From positions 1 through 47,698 of the forward strand of contig NZ_WBUE01000031.1 of the NCBI RefSeq assembly GCF_009026145.1: 47,698 nucleotides of DNA. The letters run 5' to 3'. A program made the translations under genes and the position numbers. The notes beneath the pieces were generated by a model. The model had not been told where the DNA came from and did no database searches. It worked only from the letters and a program-made list of their open reading frames with translations. Shown here in pieces: positions 24,619-33,408 of the stretch; the stretch's first letter is position 1; each line of letters starts with the position of its first letter. The DNA comes from Hyphomicrobium sp. GTDB taxonomy: Bacteria; Pseudomonadota; Alphaproteobacteria; Rhizobiales; Hyphomicrobiaceae.

Positions 24619-25392
24619 GTGAAGGTGGTCATACTGGCTGGTGGACTTGGCACGCGTCTCGCCGAGGAGACATCCGTGGTGCCGAAGCCCATGGTCGAGA
24701 TCAGCGGCCGGCCGATCCTCTGGCACATTATGAAGATCTACGGTGCCCAGGGGTTCAATCATTTCATCGTCGCGCTCGGTTACAAGGGCGACGTCATCAA
24801 GCGCTTCTTCTACGAGTTTCAACTGCTCGGCGGCAGCATCACCGTCGATTGCGCGGCAGCGCAGGTGACGCCGCGCTCGGCGCCGCCCGAGCGTTGGGTG
24901 ATCGACCTCATCGAGACGGGCGCCGAGACAATGACCGGCGGGCGGTTGCGCCGCCTTGCTCCACTGCTCAAGGGTGAGCCGTTCATGCTCACCTACGGCG
25001 ATGGCGTAGCCGACGTCGACCTTACCAAGCTAATCGCGTGCCACAAGGCGCACGGGCGCCTGGCGACGATCACTGCCGTGCGCCCGCCGTCGCGCTTCGG
25101 CGGTCTGGCGTTCGATGGCGACGGCCTCATCAAGCAGTTCAGCGAGAAGCCGCAGATCGGCGAGGGCTGGATCAACGGCGGCTTCATGGTGCTCGAGCCC
25201 GCCGTCCTCGATCGCATCGCGGGCGATGAGAGCAGCCTCGAAAGCGATGTTCTGGAGGAGTTGGCGCGCGAGGGGCAGCTTGCCGCCTACCAGCATGGCG
25301 ACTTCTGGCAGTGCATGGATACGCTGCGCGACAAGCGCCAGCTCGAGCAAATCTGGGAATCGGGGCGGGCGGCGTGGAAGATGTGGCCGTGA
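24619..25392 (+). CDS. ddhA: glucose-1-phosphate cytidylyltransferase
   Basis: 257 residues, the standard length. The start is GTG. 'VVILAGGLGTRLAEETSVV' with 'PKPMVEISGRPILWHIM' is diagnostic of RfbF/DdhA, as are 'YKGDVIKRFFYEFQLLGG', 'LTYGDGVADVDL', 'FSEKPQIGEGWINGGFMV' and 'GDFWQCMDTLRDK'. It makes CDP-glucose from CTP and glucose-1-phosphate. The next enzyme, ddhB, lies on the opposite strand at 11229-12293, so this CDP pathway is split between two operons. Downstream come an RmlC-like epimerase and an SDR that could finish a CDP-deoxysugar. Confidence 0.96.
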   Translation: MKVVILAGGLGTRLAEETSVVPKPMVEISGRPILWHIMKIYGAQGFNHFIVALGYKGDVIKRFFYEFQLLGGSITVDCAAAQVTPRSAPPERWVIDLIETGAETMTGGRLRRLAPLLKGEPFMLTYGDGVADVDLTKLIACHKAHGRLATITAVRPPSRFGGLAFDGDGLIKQFSEKPQIGEGWINGGFMVLEPAVLDRIAGDESSLESDVLEELAREGQLAAYQHGDFWQCMDTLRDKRQLEQIWESGRAAWKMWP

Positions 25393-25426
25393 TGGCACCG
25401 TCCTCGATGTCATTGTGTACGCAACT

Positions 25427-25957
25427 ATGCGGTTGATCGAGACGCCGCTGCACGGCGCTTTCGTCGTCGAGATCGACAAGCTCGAGGACCAGCGCGGTTT
25501 CTTTGCGCGCACGTTCTGCGCCCGGGAGTTCGAGACGCACGGCCTTGCGCCGTGCGTCGCGCAGTGCAGCATTTCGTTCAATAGCCGGCGCGATACTTTG
25601 CGCGGCATGCATTTTCAGTCAGCGCCGCACGAGGAGGACAAGCTCGTTCGCTGCACCCGCGGAGCCTTGTGGGATGTGATCATCGACCTGCGCCCACAGT
25701 CGGCGACGCGCAACAAGTGGTTTGCCAAAGAGCTCACCGCCGACAATTGCTGCGCCATGTACGTGCCCAAAGGCTTCGCGCACGGCTTCAAGACGCTAAG
25801 AGACGCCACCGAGGTGCTTTACCAGATGTCAACGCCGTTCGTGTCCGGCGCCGCCAGCGGTGTGCGCTGGAACGATCCAGCCTTCGCCATTGACTGGCCC
25901 GGCGGCGAGCCGATCCTTTCGCCACGCGATGCGGCCTATCCGGATTACGGGTCGTGA
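25427..25957 (+). CDS. dTDP-4-dehydrorhamnose 3,5-epimerase-like cupin (RmlC family)
   Basis: 176 residues from ATG 25427; upstream starts in frame, such as GTG 25415, are possible. RmlC marks: 'LEDQRGFFARTFCAREF', 'SISFNSRRDTLRGMHFQ' (catalytic His region), 'KLVRCTRGALWDVIIDLR', 'YVPKGFAHGFKTL' and 'EVLYQMSTPFVSGA'. The enzyme would epimerise C-3 and/or C-5 of an NDP-4-keto-6-deoxy sugar. No dTDP-glucose genes (rmlA, rmlB) are in the window, and it sits directly after the CDP-glucose gene, so a CDP-linked substrate is likely (inference). It overlaps the next SDR by four bases. Confidence 0.9.
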   Translation: MRLIETPLHGAFVVEIDKLEDQRGFFARTFCAREFETHGLAPCVAQCSISFNSRRDTLRGMHFQSAPHEEDKLVRCTRGALWDVIIDLRPQSATRNKWFAKELTADNCCAMYVPKGFAHGFKTLRDATEVLYQMSTPFVSGAASGVRWNDPAFAIDWPGGEPILSPRDAAYPDYGS

Positions 25958-26889
25958 CCGGCGCAAAGCCAAAGGTGCTGGTTACGGGAGCAACGGGCTT
26001 CGTCGGCCGTCACTGCGTCCCGAAGCTGCTGGAGCGCGGGTTTGACGTTCACGGCATCTCGTTGCGCGAGCCGGCGTCCCGGACGCCCGATGTCACTTGG
26101 CACCGCTACGACCTGCTCGATCCCGCTGCCTGTCACGCGGTGGTCAAAGCCTTGCAGCCATCACACGTGCTGCATCTTGCCTGGATTACCAAGCCGGGCG
26201 TGTTCTGGTCGAGCGCGGAGAACCTCGCGTGGATGACGGCGGGCGCAGCCTTGCTGCAGGCGTGCGCGGCCGCTGGTGCACGTGTCGTCGTGTCGGGCAC
26301 GTGCGCCGAGTACGCCGCGAGTAATGCGCCGCTGCAGGAGGAGACAACGCCGTTGCGGCCTGACACGGTCTATGGCCACGCCAAGGCCGGATTGTTCCAC
26401 GCCTTCGAGGCTCTGCGCATGACGAGCGCGCTGGACGGAGCCTGGGCGCGGCTATTCTTCCCGTACGGTCCTGACGAGCCCGCGGGGCGACTCATCCCGG
26501 GAGCCATCGAGTGCATCCTCCAGCGCCGCGAGTTCGCCTGCACGGACGGGCGTCAGACGCGCGATTTCATCTACGTAACCGACGTCGCCGATGCGCTGTG
26601 CACGCTGCTTCAGTCCGACGCGTTGGGTGCGTTCAACATCGGCTCAGGCGCTGCCACCGAGTTGCGCGATGTTGTCTCACGCATTGCGAACCGGCTGCGC
26701 GGAGCCGAACTCGTGTGCTTTGGCGCGCGCCCGCGCCCGCCGAACGATCCCGACTTTGTCGTCGCTGACAGGACGAGCATGCAGCGGGCGTGTGGGTGGT
26801 CGGCGAGTGTATCTCTCGAAGATGGTCTCGACCGCACTATCGACAATTGGCGTGGACGGATTGCCGTCCTTTCCCGGCGGCCTAAGTGA
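25954..26889 (+). CDS. NAD(P)-dependent sugar-nucleotide reductase/epimerase (SDR), possibly CDP-4-keto-sugar reductase
   Basis: 311 residues from GTG 25954, overlapping the RmlC-like stop (GTGA). Extended SDR: 'VLVTGATGFVGRHCVPKLLE', 'VVVSGTCAEYAASNAPLQE', catalytic 'YGHAKAGLFHAFE', 'ARLFFPYGPDEPAGRLIPG' and 'QTRDFIYVTDVADAL'. It resembles the reductases that end CDP-abequose/paratose-type pathways. With ddhA, ddhB, the C-methyltransferase at 9997 and the RmlC-like protein it could complete a CDP-6-deoxy, possibly C-methylated, sugar (inference). Confidence 0.88.
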   Translation: MTGAKPKVLVTGATGFVGRHCVPKLLERGFDVHGISLREPASRTPDVTWHRYDLLDPAACHAVVKALQPSHVLHLAWITKPGVFWSSAENLAWMTAGAALLQACAAAGARVVVSGTCAEYAASNAPLQEETTPLRPDTVYGHAKAGLFHAFEALRMTSALDGAWARLFFPYGPDEPAGRLIPGAIECILQRREFACTDGRQTRDFIYVTDVADALCTLLQSDALGAFNIGSGAATELRDVVSRIANRLRGAELVCFGARPRPPNDPDFVVADRTSMQRACGWSASVSLEDGLDRTIDNWRGRIAVLSRRPK

Positions 26890-26923
26890 ACCGAACGCAA
26901 TCGCCGCGAACGCAAGGAACGCA

Positions 26924-28105
26924 ATGCAGCTTGCCGAGCAATATAGCCTGATCATTCCCACCTACTCGCGCCCGGAGGAGTTACGTCGGCTACTACAATA
27001 CTTGGCGCGCGAGAAGGTAGCGTTCCAAATCCTCGTGCTCGATTCTGGAACGCCCGCTTCGCGCAAAGAAAACGCTGCAACGATCGCTGCGTTGCCGCTG
27101 AAGGTGTGGCATCTGCAATTCCCGTCGGAGATGCCGCCCTTCGAGAAGTTCTGGCGCGGGGTTATGCAGGTGACGACGCCGTTCTGCTCCATGTGCGCCG
27201 ATGACGATATCGTGCTCGTCGACTCGCTGGAGCCGATTGTCCACCATCTCATCTCGCATCCCGACGTGGCGGTGGCGCATGGGCATTACTTCACATTCTA
27301 CAACACCGACCACATTGGTTTGACGACGGTCGTCTATGCCTCGCGCTCCATCGACGATGCGACGCCGATTGAGCGGCTGCGCTGCCTGTTCCGTCGTTAC
27401 GAGGCCGTGACCTACGGTGTTTATCGCACGCCGGTGAAGCAGCGGGCCCTGCAGGATGTGCAGGGCCTGCGCAGCCTGCTCGGGCATGAGTTGGGCGCCG
27501 GCGCTATAACTCTGGTGCGTGGTAAGAGTGCGCGCCTGCCGGTATTTTACTACGGACGCTCACTGCGCCCGTCGGAGCGGTACGAGCAATGGCATCCCGT
27601 CGAATCGATGCTCAACTCCCCCGAGACTTTGTTTGCCCAGTACCGCACCTATCGCGATGTTCTCGAAGCCAATTTGCGTGAGGTCGGCGTGGCACGTGAA
27701 GGTGATGACACGGCGAAGGTACTCGATCTCATCCATCTCACATACTTGTCGGAGTTCACGCGGCCGAAGTTCCTCGACTGGTTGACGGATCAGGTGGTCA
27801 AGGGCCGTGGCCGTGATGACATCATGAAAGATGTGTGGCTGCAGCTCTATGTGGGGGGGAATGTTCCCTCAACACTCTTGCGCCTCGCTACGCCGCTGCG
27901 TTACGTGCGTGACCGGTTAGCTCCTGGGTTCAAGCCACATCACTACGTTGCTCGCTTTGCTGGCGGCAAGGACCGTGCGGTGGAGCGGCGTACCTGCGAT
28001 GGCTCCGTGCGGCGCTATCGCTTGTACAACAGCTTCCTAAAGTCGGCCATTGCGACCAAACTCAATCACGAGCCGGTGCTAGGAGCGCTCGACCAATATG
28101 TATAA
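26924..28105 (+). CDS. GT2-like glycosyltransferase (TIGR00180 type)
   Basis: 393 residues from ATG 26924, with AAGGAA six bases upstream. The frame extends further back, but only antisense-like and within the previous gene. Marks: 'YSLIIPTYSRPEELRRLLQYL', split here as SLIIPTYSRP and ELRRLL, then 'FQILVLDSG' and the metal-binding 'CSMCADDDIVLVDSLEP'. The long C-terminal part (from about 200) is typical of this subgroup and has no known motif. It lacks membrane helices and ends overlapping an alternative start of the exporter permease gene. Donor and linkage are unknown. Confidence 0.85.
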   Translation: MQLAEQYSLIIPTYSRPEELRRLLQYLAREKVAFQILVLDSGTPASRKENAATIAALPLKVWHLQFPSEMPPFEKFWRGVMQVTTPFCSMCADDDIVLVDSLEPIVHHLISHPDVAVAHGHYFTFYNTDHIGLTTVVYASRSIDDATPIERLRCLFRRYEAVTYGVYRTPVKQRALQDVQGLRSLLGHELGAGAITLVRGKSARLPVFYYGRSLRPSERYEQWHPVESMLNSPETLFAQYRTYRDVLEANLREVGVAREGDDTAKVLDLIHLTYLSEFTRPKFLDWLTDQVVKGRGRDDIMKDVWLQLYVGGNVPSTLLRLATPLRYVRDRLAPGFKPHHYVARFAGGKDRAVERRTCDGSVRRYRLYNSFLKSAIATKLNHEPVLGALDQYV

Positions 28106-28142
28106 AAGCGGATCATCGCCGAACTGCCTTGAGGACCTTTGG

Positions 28143-28949
28143 ATGAACGTGGCGCTAACACGAACGCTGAGCACGATCTGGTCCTACCGTGTCGTGGTTG
28201 GACGTTTATCCATTCGCAGCTTGAAGAACCGCTATTCGGCGACGGCCGGCGGCATCGCCTGGGCAATTGCCCTGCCGTTGATGAACCTGTTCGTCTTCTG
28301 GTTCGTCTTCTCATATGGGCTGCGGCTCAGCGCAGCCAATACGGATGTCCCCTACTTCCTCGTGCTCTTCTGTGGCCTCATTCCGTGGATGGCGTTTGCC
28401 GATGCCCTCAACAACGCCACCAACTCGGTGTTTGAGCATCAATACCTCGTCAAGAAGATCGCCTTTCCCATTGAGATACTGCCGGTCGCGCCGATCATCT
28501 CCGCAGCCATCGTGCATGCCTGCATGCTAGTCTTTCTGGTCATGCTGCTCATGTTCTATGGCGTCTGGCCGACTTTCTACACCCTCTACCTCTTCCTCGC
28601 CTTTCCCGCGATGATGGTCTTCGCGCTCTGCCTCGGATGGGTTCTAGCCGCACTCAATGTCTTCCAGCGCGATGTTGGGCAACTCGTCGGCGTCATCATC
28701 TCGCTGTGGTTCTGGATGACGCCCATCGTCTGGGAGCTGTCGATGCTGTCGCCGAACCTGCGCACGCTGATGCAACTCAATCCGATGGTATTTGTCGTCG
28801 AGACCTATCGCGGCGCTCTCATCTATGGACAGCCGCCCTGGGAGTGGTCCGCGGCCGCCATGGCCTTCGGCGTTAGTGTTGGTCTTCTCGCTTTGCTCGG
28901 GCCAGGCATCTTCTTGCGCCTCAAGTCGCACTTTGCAGACGTGATGTAG
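28143..28949 (+). CDS. wzm: ABC-2 type polysaccharide export permease (Wzm)
   Basis: 268 residues from ATG 28143, preferred because AGGA lies eight bases upstream; ATG 28098 is in frame and overlaps the previous stop. There are about six membrane helices, starting near 'IAWAIALPLMNLFVFWFVFS' and 'FLVLFCGLIPWMAFADAL', with later ones around 'SLWFWMTPIVWELSML' and 'AMAFGVSVGLLALLGPGIF'. The cytoplasmic N-terminus 'SLKNRYSATAGG' matches the coupling segment of Wzm/KpsM permeases. It forms the channel through which lipid-linked glycan crosses the inner membrane, paired with Wzt just downstream. This implies an ABC-transporter-dependent rather than Wzy-dependent pathway. Confidence 0.95.
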   Translation: MNVALTRTLSTIWSYRVVVGRLSIRSLKNRYSATAGGIAWAIALPLMNLFVFWFVFSYGLRLSAANTDVPYFLVLFCGLIPWMAFADALNNATNSVFEHQYLVKKIAFPIEILPVAPIISAAIVHACMLVFLVMLLMFYGVWPTFYTLYLFLAFPAMMVFALCLGWVLAALNVFQRDVGQLVGVIISLWFWMTPIVWELSMLSPNLRTLMQLNPMVFVVETYRGALIYGQPPWEWSAAAMAFGVSVGLLALLGPGIFLRLKSHFADVM

Positions 28950-28958
28950 GAGCGCGCG

Positions 28959-30275
28959 ATGTCGATGCCCGCGGTCGAAATCCGCAACTTGGCAAAGAAA
29001 TATCGATTGTACGACAAGCCCCATCATCGCCTTTTGGAGGCCCTGGATCCGTGGCGGCGCAGCTATCATCGCGACTTCTGGGCATTGCGGGACATCAACC
29101 TCACCGTCGAGGCGGGGCAGACCGTCGGCCTGCTCGGCATGAACGGGTCCGGTAAATCAACTCTGCTGCAGATCGTCAGCTCTGTTCTGCAGCCCACCGA
29201 GGGCGAGCTGAAGATCAACGGCAAGGTTGCCGCGTTGCTCGAACTCGGAGCCGGGTTCAACGCGGACTTCACCGGGCGCGAAAACGTCATGATGAATGGG
29301 GCGCTGATGGGCCTCAGCAGGCGCCAGATGGAATCGCGCATGCGCGATATCCAGGTGTTTGCGGATATAGGCGAGTTTTTTGAGCAGCCGATGCGAACCT
29401 ACTCGTCCGGCATGTATGCGCGTGTCGCTTTTGCGACCGCTGTGCACGTCGACGCCGATATCCTTGTCATCGATGAGGCATTGTCGGTTGGTGATGCGCG
29501 TTTTGTCGACAAGTGTTTCCGGCGCATCCGCGAGTTCCGCAGATCTGGAAAGACCATTCTCTATGTGACGCACAATCGCCAACAGGTGCCGGAAATTTGC
29601 GACGTTGCCGCACTCTTGCACAAGGGCCAGTTGGTCAAGACGGGCGCACCGCGCGAGATTGTCGAGCTCTATAGCCGTATTCTCTCCACCGGGAAGCCCG
29701 ATCAGCCCGAGGAAAGGCCGTTGCCGTCAGTCAATGGCCACGCCAAGCTCAATGGTCGAACCGCGCGCAAGGGTCTGCTCAATGCAAATGGGGAAAACCC
29801 AGACGAGGACGTCGCCGATCTGCGCGCGAGCTACAATTGCAGTGAATTCCGCTACGGCAGCGGCGCGGCCAAGATCGTCGACTACGCCATCACCTCGGAC
29901 GGCATCAACGAGGCGGGTATCATCCAAACGGGACAGCCGCTCGAAATCCAGTTCCGAGTCCACTATTTCGTCGATGTTCTGCGCCCCATCGTCGGACTGA
30001 CTGTACGCACGAAAGAGGGCGTCCTTGTCTTCAGCACGAATTCTGATTGGCTTTCGATGCCGTCGCTTCCTAGGAAGGCTGGTGAATACGGTGACTATTC
30101 CTTCCGGCTCGTGGCCAACCTGCCGGCGGGCGACTGTTTCTGCGAGCTTGCGGTCGCTAGTGATGACAGAGAGATGCTCGACGTGCGCGAGAGCCTAATT
30201 CATCTGCAGGTGCTGGCGCCCGAACGCTTCGTTGGGCTCGCCTATTTACCTGCCACCTGCGTGAACCTGGTCTAG
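28959..30275 (+). CDS. wzt: polysaccharide export ATP-binding protein with C-terminal glycan-binding domain (Wzt)
   Basis: 438 residues. The ABC domain has Walker A 'LGMNGSGKSTLLQIV' (about 58-72), signature 'YSSGMYARVAFATAV', Walker B 'ILVIDEALSVGDARF' and the H-loop 'ILYVTHNRQQ'. After a linker (about 245-290) there is a beta-rich C-terminal domain ('LEIQFRVHYFVDVLRPIVG', 'GVLVFSTNSDWLSMP', 'SFRLVANLPAGDCFCELAVA'), as in Wzt of E. coli O8/O9a. That domain recognises the modified non-reducing end of the finished chain, so an end-capping enzyme is expected; the methyltransferase fusion next door is a candidate (inference). Confidence 0.95.
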   Translation: MSMPAVEIRNLAKKYRLYDKPHHRLLEALDPWRRSYHRDFWALRDINLTVEAGQTVGLLGMNGSGKSTLLQIVSSVLQPTEGELKINGKVAALLELGAGFNADFTGRENVMMNGALMGLSRRQMESRMRDIQVFADIGEFFEQPMRTYSSGMYARVAFATAVHVDADILVIDEALSVGDARFVDKCFRRIREFRRSGKTILYVTHNRQQVPEICDVAALLHKGQLVKTGAPREIVELYSRILSTGKPDQPEERPLPSVNGHAKLNGRTARKGLLNANGENPDEDVADLRASYNCSEFRYGSGAAKIVDYAITSDGINEAGIIQTGQPLEIQFRVHYFVDVLRPIVGLTVRTKEGVLVFSTNSDWLSMPSLPRKAGEYGDYSFRLVANLPAGDCFCELAVASDDREMLDVRESLIHLQVLAPERFVGLAYLPATCVNLV

Positions 30276-30278
30276 ACA

Positions 30279-33200
30279 ATGAAGCCGTTACGCAATAAGG
30301 ACGCGCATCTGGACATTTCCTGGTGCCTCGCACAGAGGGAATTGCTGCGCGCGGTGGTCACGGGAGACATCGATGCCGTCCGCCGCATTACTCCCGCCAG
30401 TAAAGCACTCGATAGCCTCGGCACAGGCATTCTTGAGATTGCGGCCGCCAATGGGCACATCGATATCGTGCGCTATCTCGTCGAGCAGCGTGCGGCGCTG
30501 GTCGAACGCAAGCTGGGCGCGCTCAGCTTGGCCATCTTCAATCTGCGGACCGAGGTGACAGCGTATCTGCTCGACTCCCTCGGGCGCACGCCACAGCTCG
30601 TAAATCGAGCCTTCAGTCTCATGTCCCAGGCGGGTGATCTTGCCAGCCTGCAGGCCCTGTGGGTGGGTGATCCACAGCCCGACGTCCATCATGATGCAGA
30701 TGCTGCTGTGCGGTTTGCTGCGCGTCGCGGGCATCTCGACGTCGTCAAATGGCTCGTTGCCAACGGCGCAAACATCGAAAGCGCAAAGAATCCGGTCGCT
30801 CTCGATGCTATCCGGTCTGGAAACTTGGACGTCGTCCGTTTCGTGATTGAGACAGGGGCATACCACCGTCCCATCATCGACGAGCTCGTCACCGCCGCGG
30901 CTGAGACCGGCAACATCGCCCTGTTCAAGTATGTTATGCAGATGTCCGGCCGGTGGCCCGAGAACACTGGCAAGATCCTGCAGCGCGCCGCCGAGCTGGG
31001 AGATCTGAAGACGATCGTTCGCATGCACCGGGCTGGAGCCGACGTCTCCGACGCCGGCGAGGCGCTGCTTGCGGCGGCGTCCAATGGACATCTGATGGTC
31101 GTCATCTACCTGCACCGCAACGGCGTAAACATAAACCACGAGAACGGTGCAGCCTTGAGATTGGCCGCGCTAAGCGGTCATAGCCGGGTAGCTTGGTACC
31201 TGCATCGCTCCGGTGTGAGGATCGACCAAGGCGTAGGTCGGATTGCGCTCGATGCTTACAGTCATGGGCGCGACGACACCTTTGTCAACCTTAGCGATGT
31301 GGGCGCGGACTGCTTGCGCGACGAGCACCGCATGGCCATCGACGCTATGCACCGCGAGCTCGATACGGCCTCGGAGCTGTATCGACCATCGCAGTTCTGG
31401 AAGTACTACGAAAACATTCATATGGAGATCCTCCGGCAGGAGGCTCTGGAGCGGTTCAAGCGCACGATTAGCCGCAGCTACTTCTGCACGCTGCCATCCG
31501 GAGACGATCATCCGCAGCTACAGTGGATGGAGGACATTTCCGATAAGGATGCGCTGAGCAATATCCAAGACTACAGGATCATTGACCCTGACAAATTGAG
31601 CAACGGCCGCCTCATCAGGCCGCATCGGCGGATATTCGAAACGGAGCGCACAAAGGCGATCGACCGCTATCGCAAGCTCGTATCAATGCTGTGGGAGTTT
31701 GCCTCATCCTACGACACGCTGAAACTTACCGATCGGCTTTCGGAGCCTCTGCTCGGGGAGCCGATCAAGGTAATGAAGGACGGGCGCCTCGTGTCCCAGG
31801 ACTTGGCAAACTCCATAATCGAAGTGAATACGATACTGCGTAGCCTCAAGTCGCCGACCGACGGGGCGCTGAAGGTGGCCGAGATCGGCGCCGGCTACGG
31901 ACGACTTGCATACGTCATGCTGCAGGCCGCGCCGAGCCGATATTTCATTTTCGACATCGCTCCGGCGCTGTTCATTTCCCAATGGTACATCTCGACACTA
32001 TTCCCGGAAAAGCGGGTGTTCAAATTCCGGCACTTCGAGAAATTCGCCGACATCGAAGCTGAGCTTGACGAGGCGGACATCGCGTTCTTCACCGCGAACC
32101 AAATCGAGCTGATCCCGGATGGCTACTTCGACGTGTCTATCAACATCAGTTCGCTGCACGAAATGTTTCAAAATCAGATGGAGAATATGCTGTCGCAGAT
32201 CTATCGTGTGACCGGCAGCCGCGTCTTCATCAAGGAATACTACCGGTACGAAAATCCCCATGACGGCATCGTGATTGACAAGTGTGCCTATCAAGTCCCC
32301 GATCAGTGGGAGGTTTCACTCGACCGCGCGGCGCCCACCGATCCAGCTTTCTTCGAGATGGTTGTCGATCGACAACCGCCAGCCAAACCGACTCCAAGAC
32401 GACGCCCGCTCGCAGCCCCCATTGATTATTCGCCGACGGTCTCGATCCTGCTTGCCAACTACAACAATGCTCACTTCCTGCCGTCCTCGCTCGCCGGGAT
32501 CGCCGCGCAGAGTCGTTCCGCCGACGAGATCATCCTCATTGATGACGGCTCGACGGACGACAGCGTGGCCGTGATGAAGGAGTATGCGGAGGGGCGCTCC
32601 AATGTGACGGTGCTCACCAGCGACTACAATCGTGGTTCTTTGTCGGCCATCGGTCGCGCTCTCGACGTTGCGAAAGGCGACTATGTTGTGTGGGCCGCGT
32701 CCGACGACCTGCTGTTGCCGAACTTCGTGGAGAGCTCACTCGCCGTGCTCCGCAGGAATCCGCGCGCCGGCTTGTGCTTTTCGGCACTGGGGGTGTTCGT
32801 CGACGGCGTCCCAGGAGTGCGCACTTATAATCTGCGTTCGCACGGTGGGGCATTCGATTTGGCATCGCTACCCGAGTACCTTTCACCAGCAGATTTCATG
32901 GAGGTGCTCCCTAGCCGGTACCTGTGGATGTCAGGTAATACGGTGCTAGCACGGCGCGACTGGCTGTTGCGGCAAGGTGGATTTCCAGCTCAGCTGCGCT
33001 GGCACGCCGATTGGTTGGGTTTCTATCTTTTGGCGCTCCGGCATGGGGCGTGCGTCGTGCCCGACACCTTGGCCCTGATGCGCGAACGCCAACGCACCTA
33101 TTCGCGCATCGGGATGCAGGCGCGGAGGGCGCAGGAGAAGGTTCTCACGTCCATTCTCGATGTGCTGAAGTCTCCCCAGAACGCGGACGTGTTGCCCTTC

Positions 33201-33383
33201 TTCCAACGGTGTCCGTCGCTCTTATCGCTGTTCGGGATGAAGATGGTCTCAACCGCATTCAAGTCAGCGCACTTTGATTTCGGCGTCCGTCAGATGCGCT
33301 ACTTCCTGAGTCGCCGCTACAACTCGATTCAAGAAGCGCGGCGTGCAAAAGCAGCGGCGCGCGGTAAGCGCCACCACGGGTAA
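30279..33383 (+). CDS. ankyrin repeats + sugar O-methyltransferase + GT2 glycosyltransferase fusion
   Basis: 1034 residues, starting 3 bases after the wzt stop. Residues about 20-325 are ankyrin-type repeats ('ILEIAAANGHIDIVRYLVE', 'AVRFAARRGHLDVVKWLVA', 'ALLAAASNGHLMVVIYLHR'). Residues about 365-700 form a SAM methyltransferase of the putative sugar O-methyltransferase type ('KVAEIGAGYGRLAYVML' near 533; 'SINISSLHEMF'). Residues about 715-1000 are a GT2 domain ('SILLANYNNAHFLPSSL', 'IDDGSTDDS', 'WAASDDLLLPNF'). One protein thus couples sugar transfer with methylation, and its ankyrin part could bind a partner. Placement after wzt suggests chain modification or termination before export (inference). 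Confidence 0.88.
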   Translation: MKPLRNKDAHLDISWCLAQRELLRAVVTGDIDAVRRITPASKALDSLGTGILEIAAANGHIDIVRYLVEQRAALVERKLGALSLAIFNLRTEVTAYLLDSLGRTPQLVNRAFSLMSQAGDLASLQALWVGDPQPDVHHDADAAVRFAARRGHLDVVKWLVANGANIESAKNPVALDAIRSGNLDVVRFVIETGAYHRPIIDELVTAAAETGNIALFKYVMQMSGRWPENTGKILQRAAELGDLKTIVRMHRAGADVSDAGEALLAAASNGHLMVVIYLHRNGVNINHENGAALRLAALSGHSRVAWYLHRSGVRIDQGVGRIALDAYSHGRDDTFVNLSDVGADCLRDEHRMAIDAMHRELDTASELYRPSQFWKYYENIHMEILRQEALERFKRTISRSYFCTLPSGDDHPQLQWMEDISDKDALSNIQDYRIIDPDKLSNGRLIRPHRRIFETERTKAIDRYRKLVSMLWEFASSYDTLKLTDRLSEPLLGEPIKVMKDGRLVSQDLANSIIEVNTILRSLKSPTDGALKVAEIGAGYGRLAYVMLQAAPSRYFIFDIAPALFISQWYISTLFPEKRVFKFRHFEKFADIEAELDEADIAFFTANQIELIPDGYFDVSINISSLHEMFQNQMENMLSQIYRVTGSRVFIKEYYRYENPHDGIVIDKCAYQVPDQWEVSLDRAAPTDPAFFEMVVDRQPPAKPTPRRRPLAAPIDYSPTVSILLANYNNAHFLPSSLAGIAAQSRSADEIILIDDGSTDDSVAVMKEYAEGRSNVTVLTSDYNRGSLSAIGRALDVAKGDYVVWAASDDLLLPNFVESSLAVLRRNPRAGLCFSALGVFVDGVPGVRTYNLRSHGGAFDLASLPEYLSPADFMEVLPSRYLWMSGNTVLARRDWLLRQGGFPAQLRWHADWLGFYLLALRHGACVVPDTLALMRERQRTYSRIGMQARRAQEKVLTSILDVLKSPQNADVLPFFQRCPSLLSLFGMKMVSTAFKSAHFDFGVRQMRYFLSRRYNSIQEARRAKAAARGKRHHG

Positions 33384-33408
33384 TCCCAACAGCCGGCAGA
33401 CACGCGAA

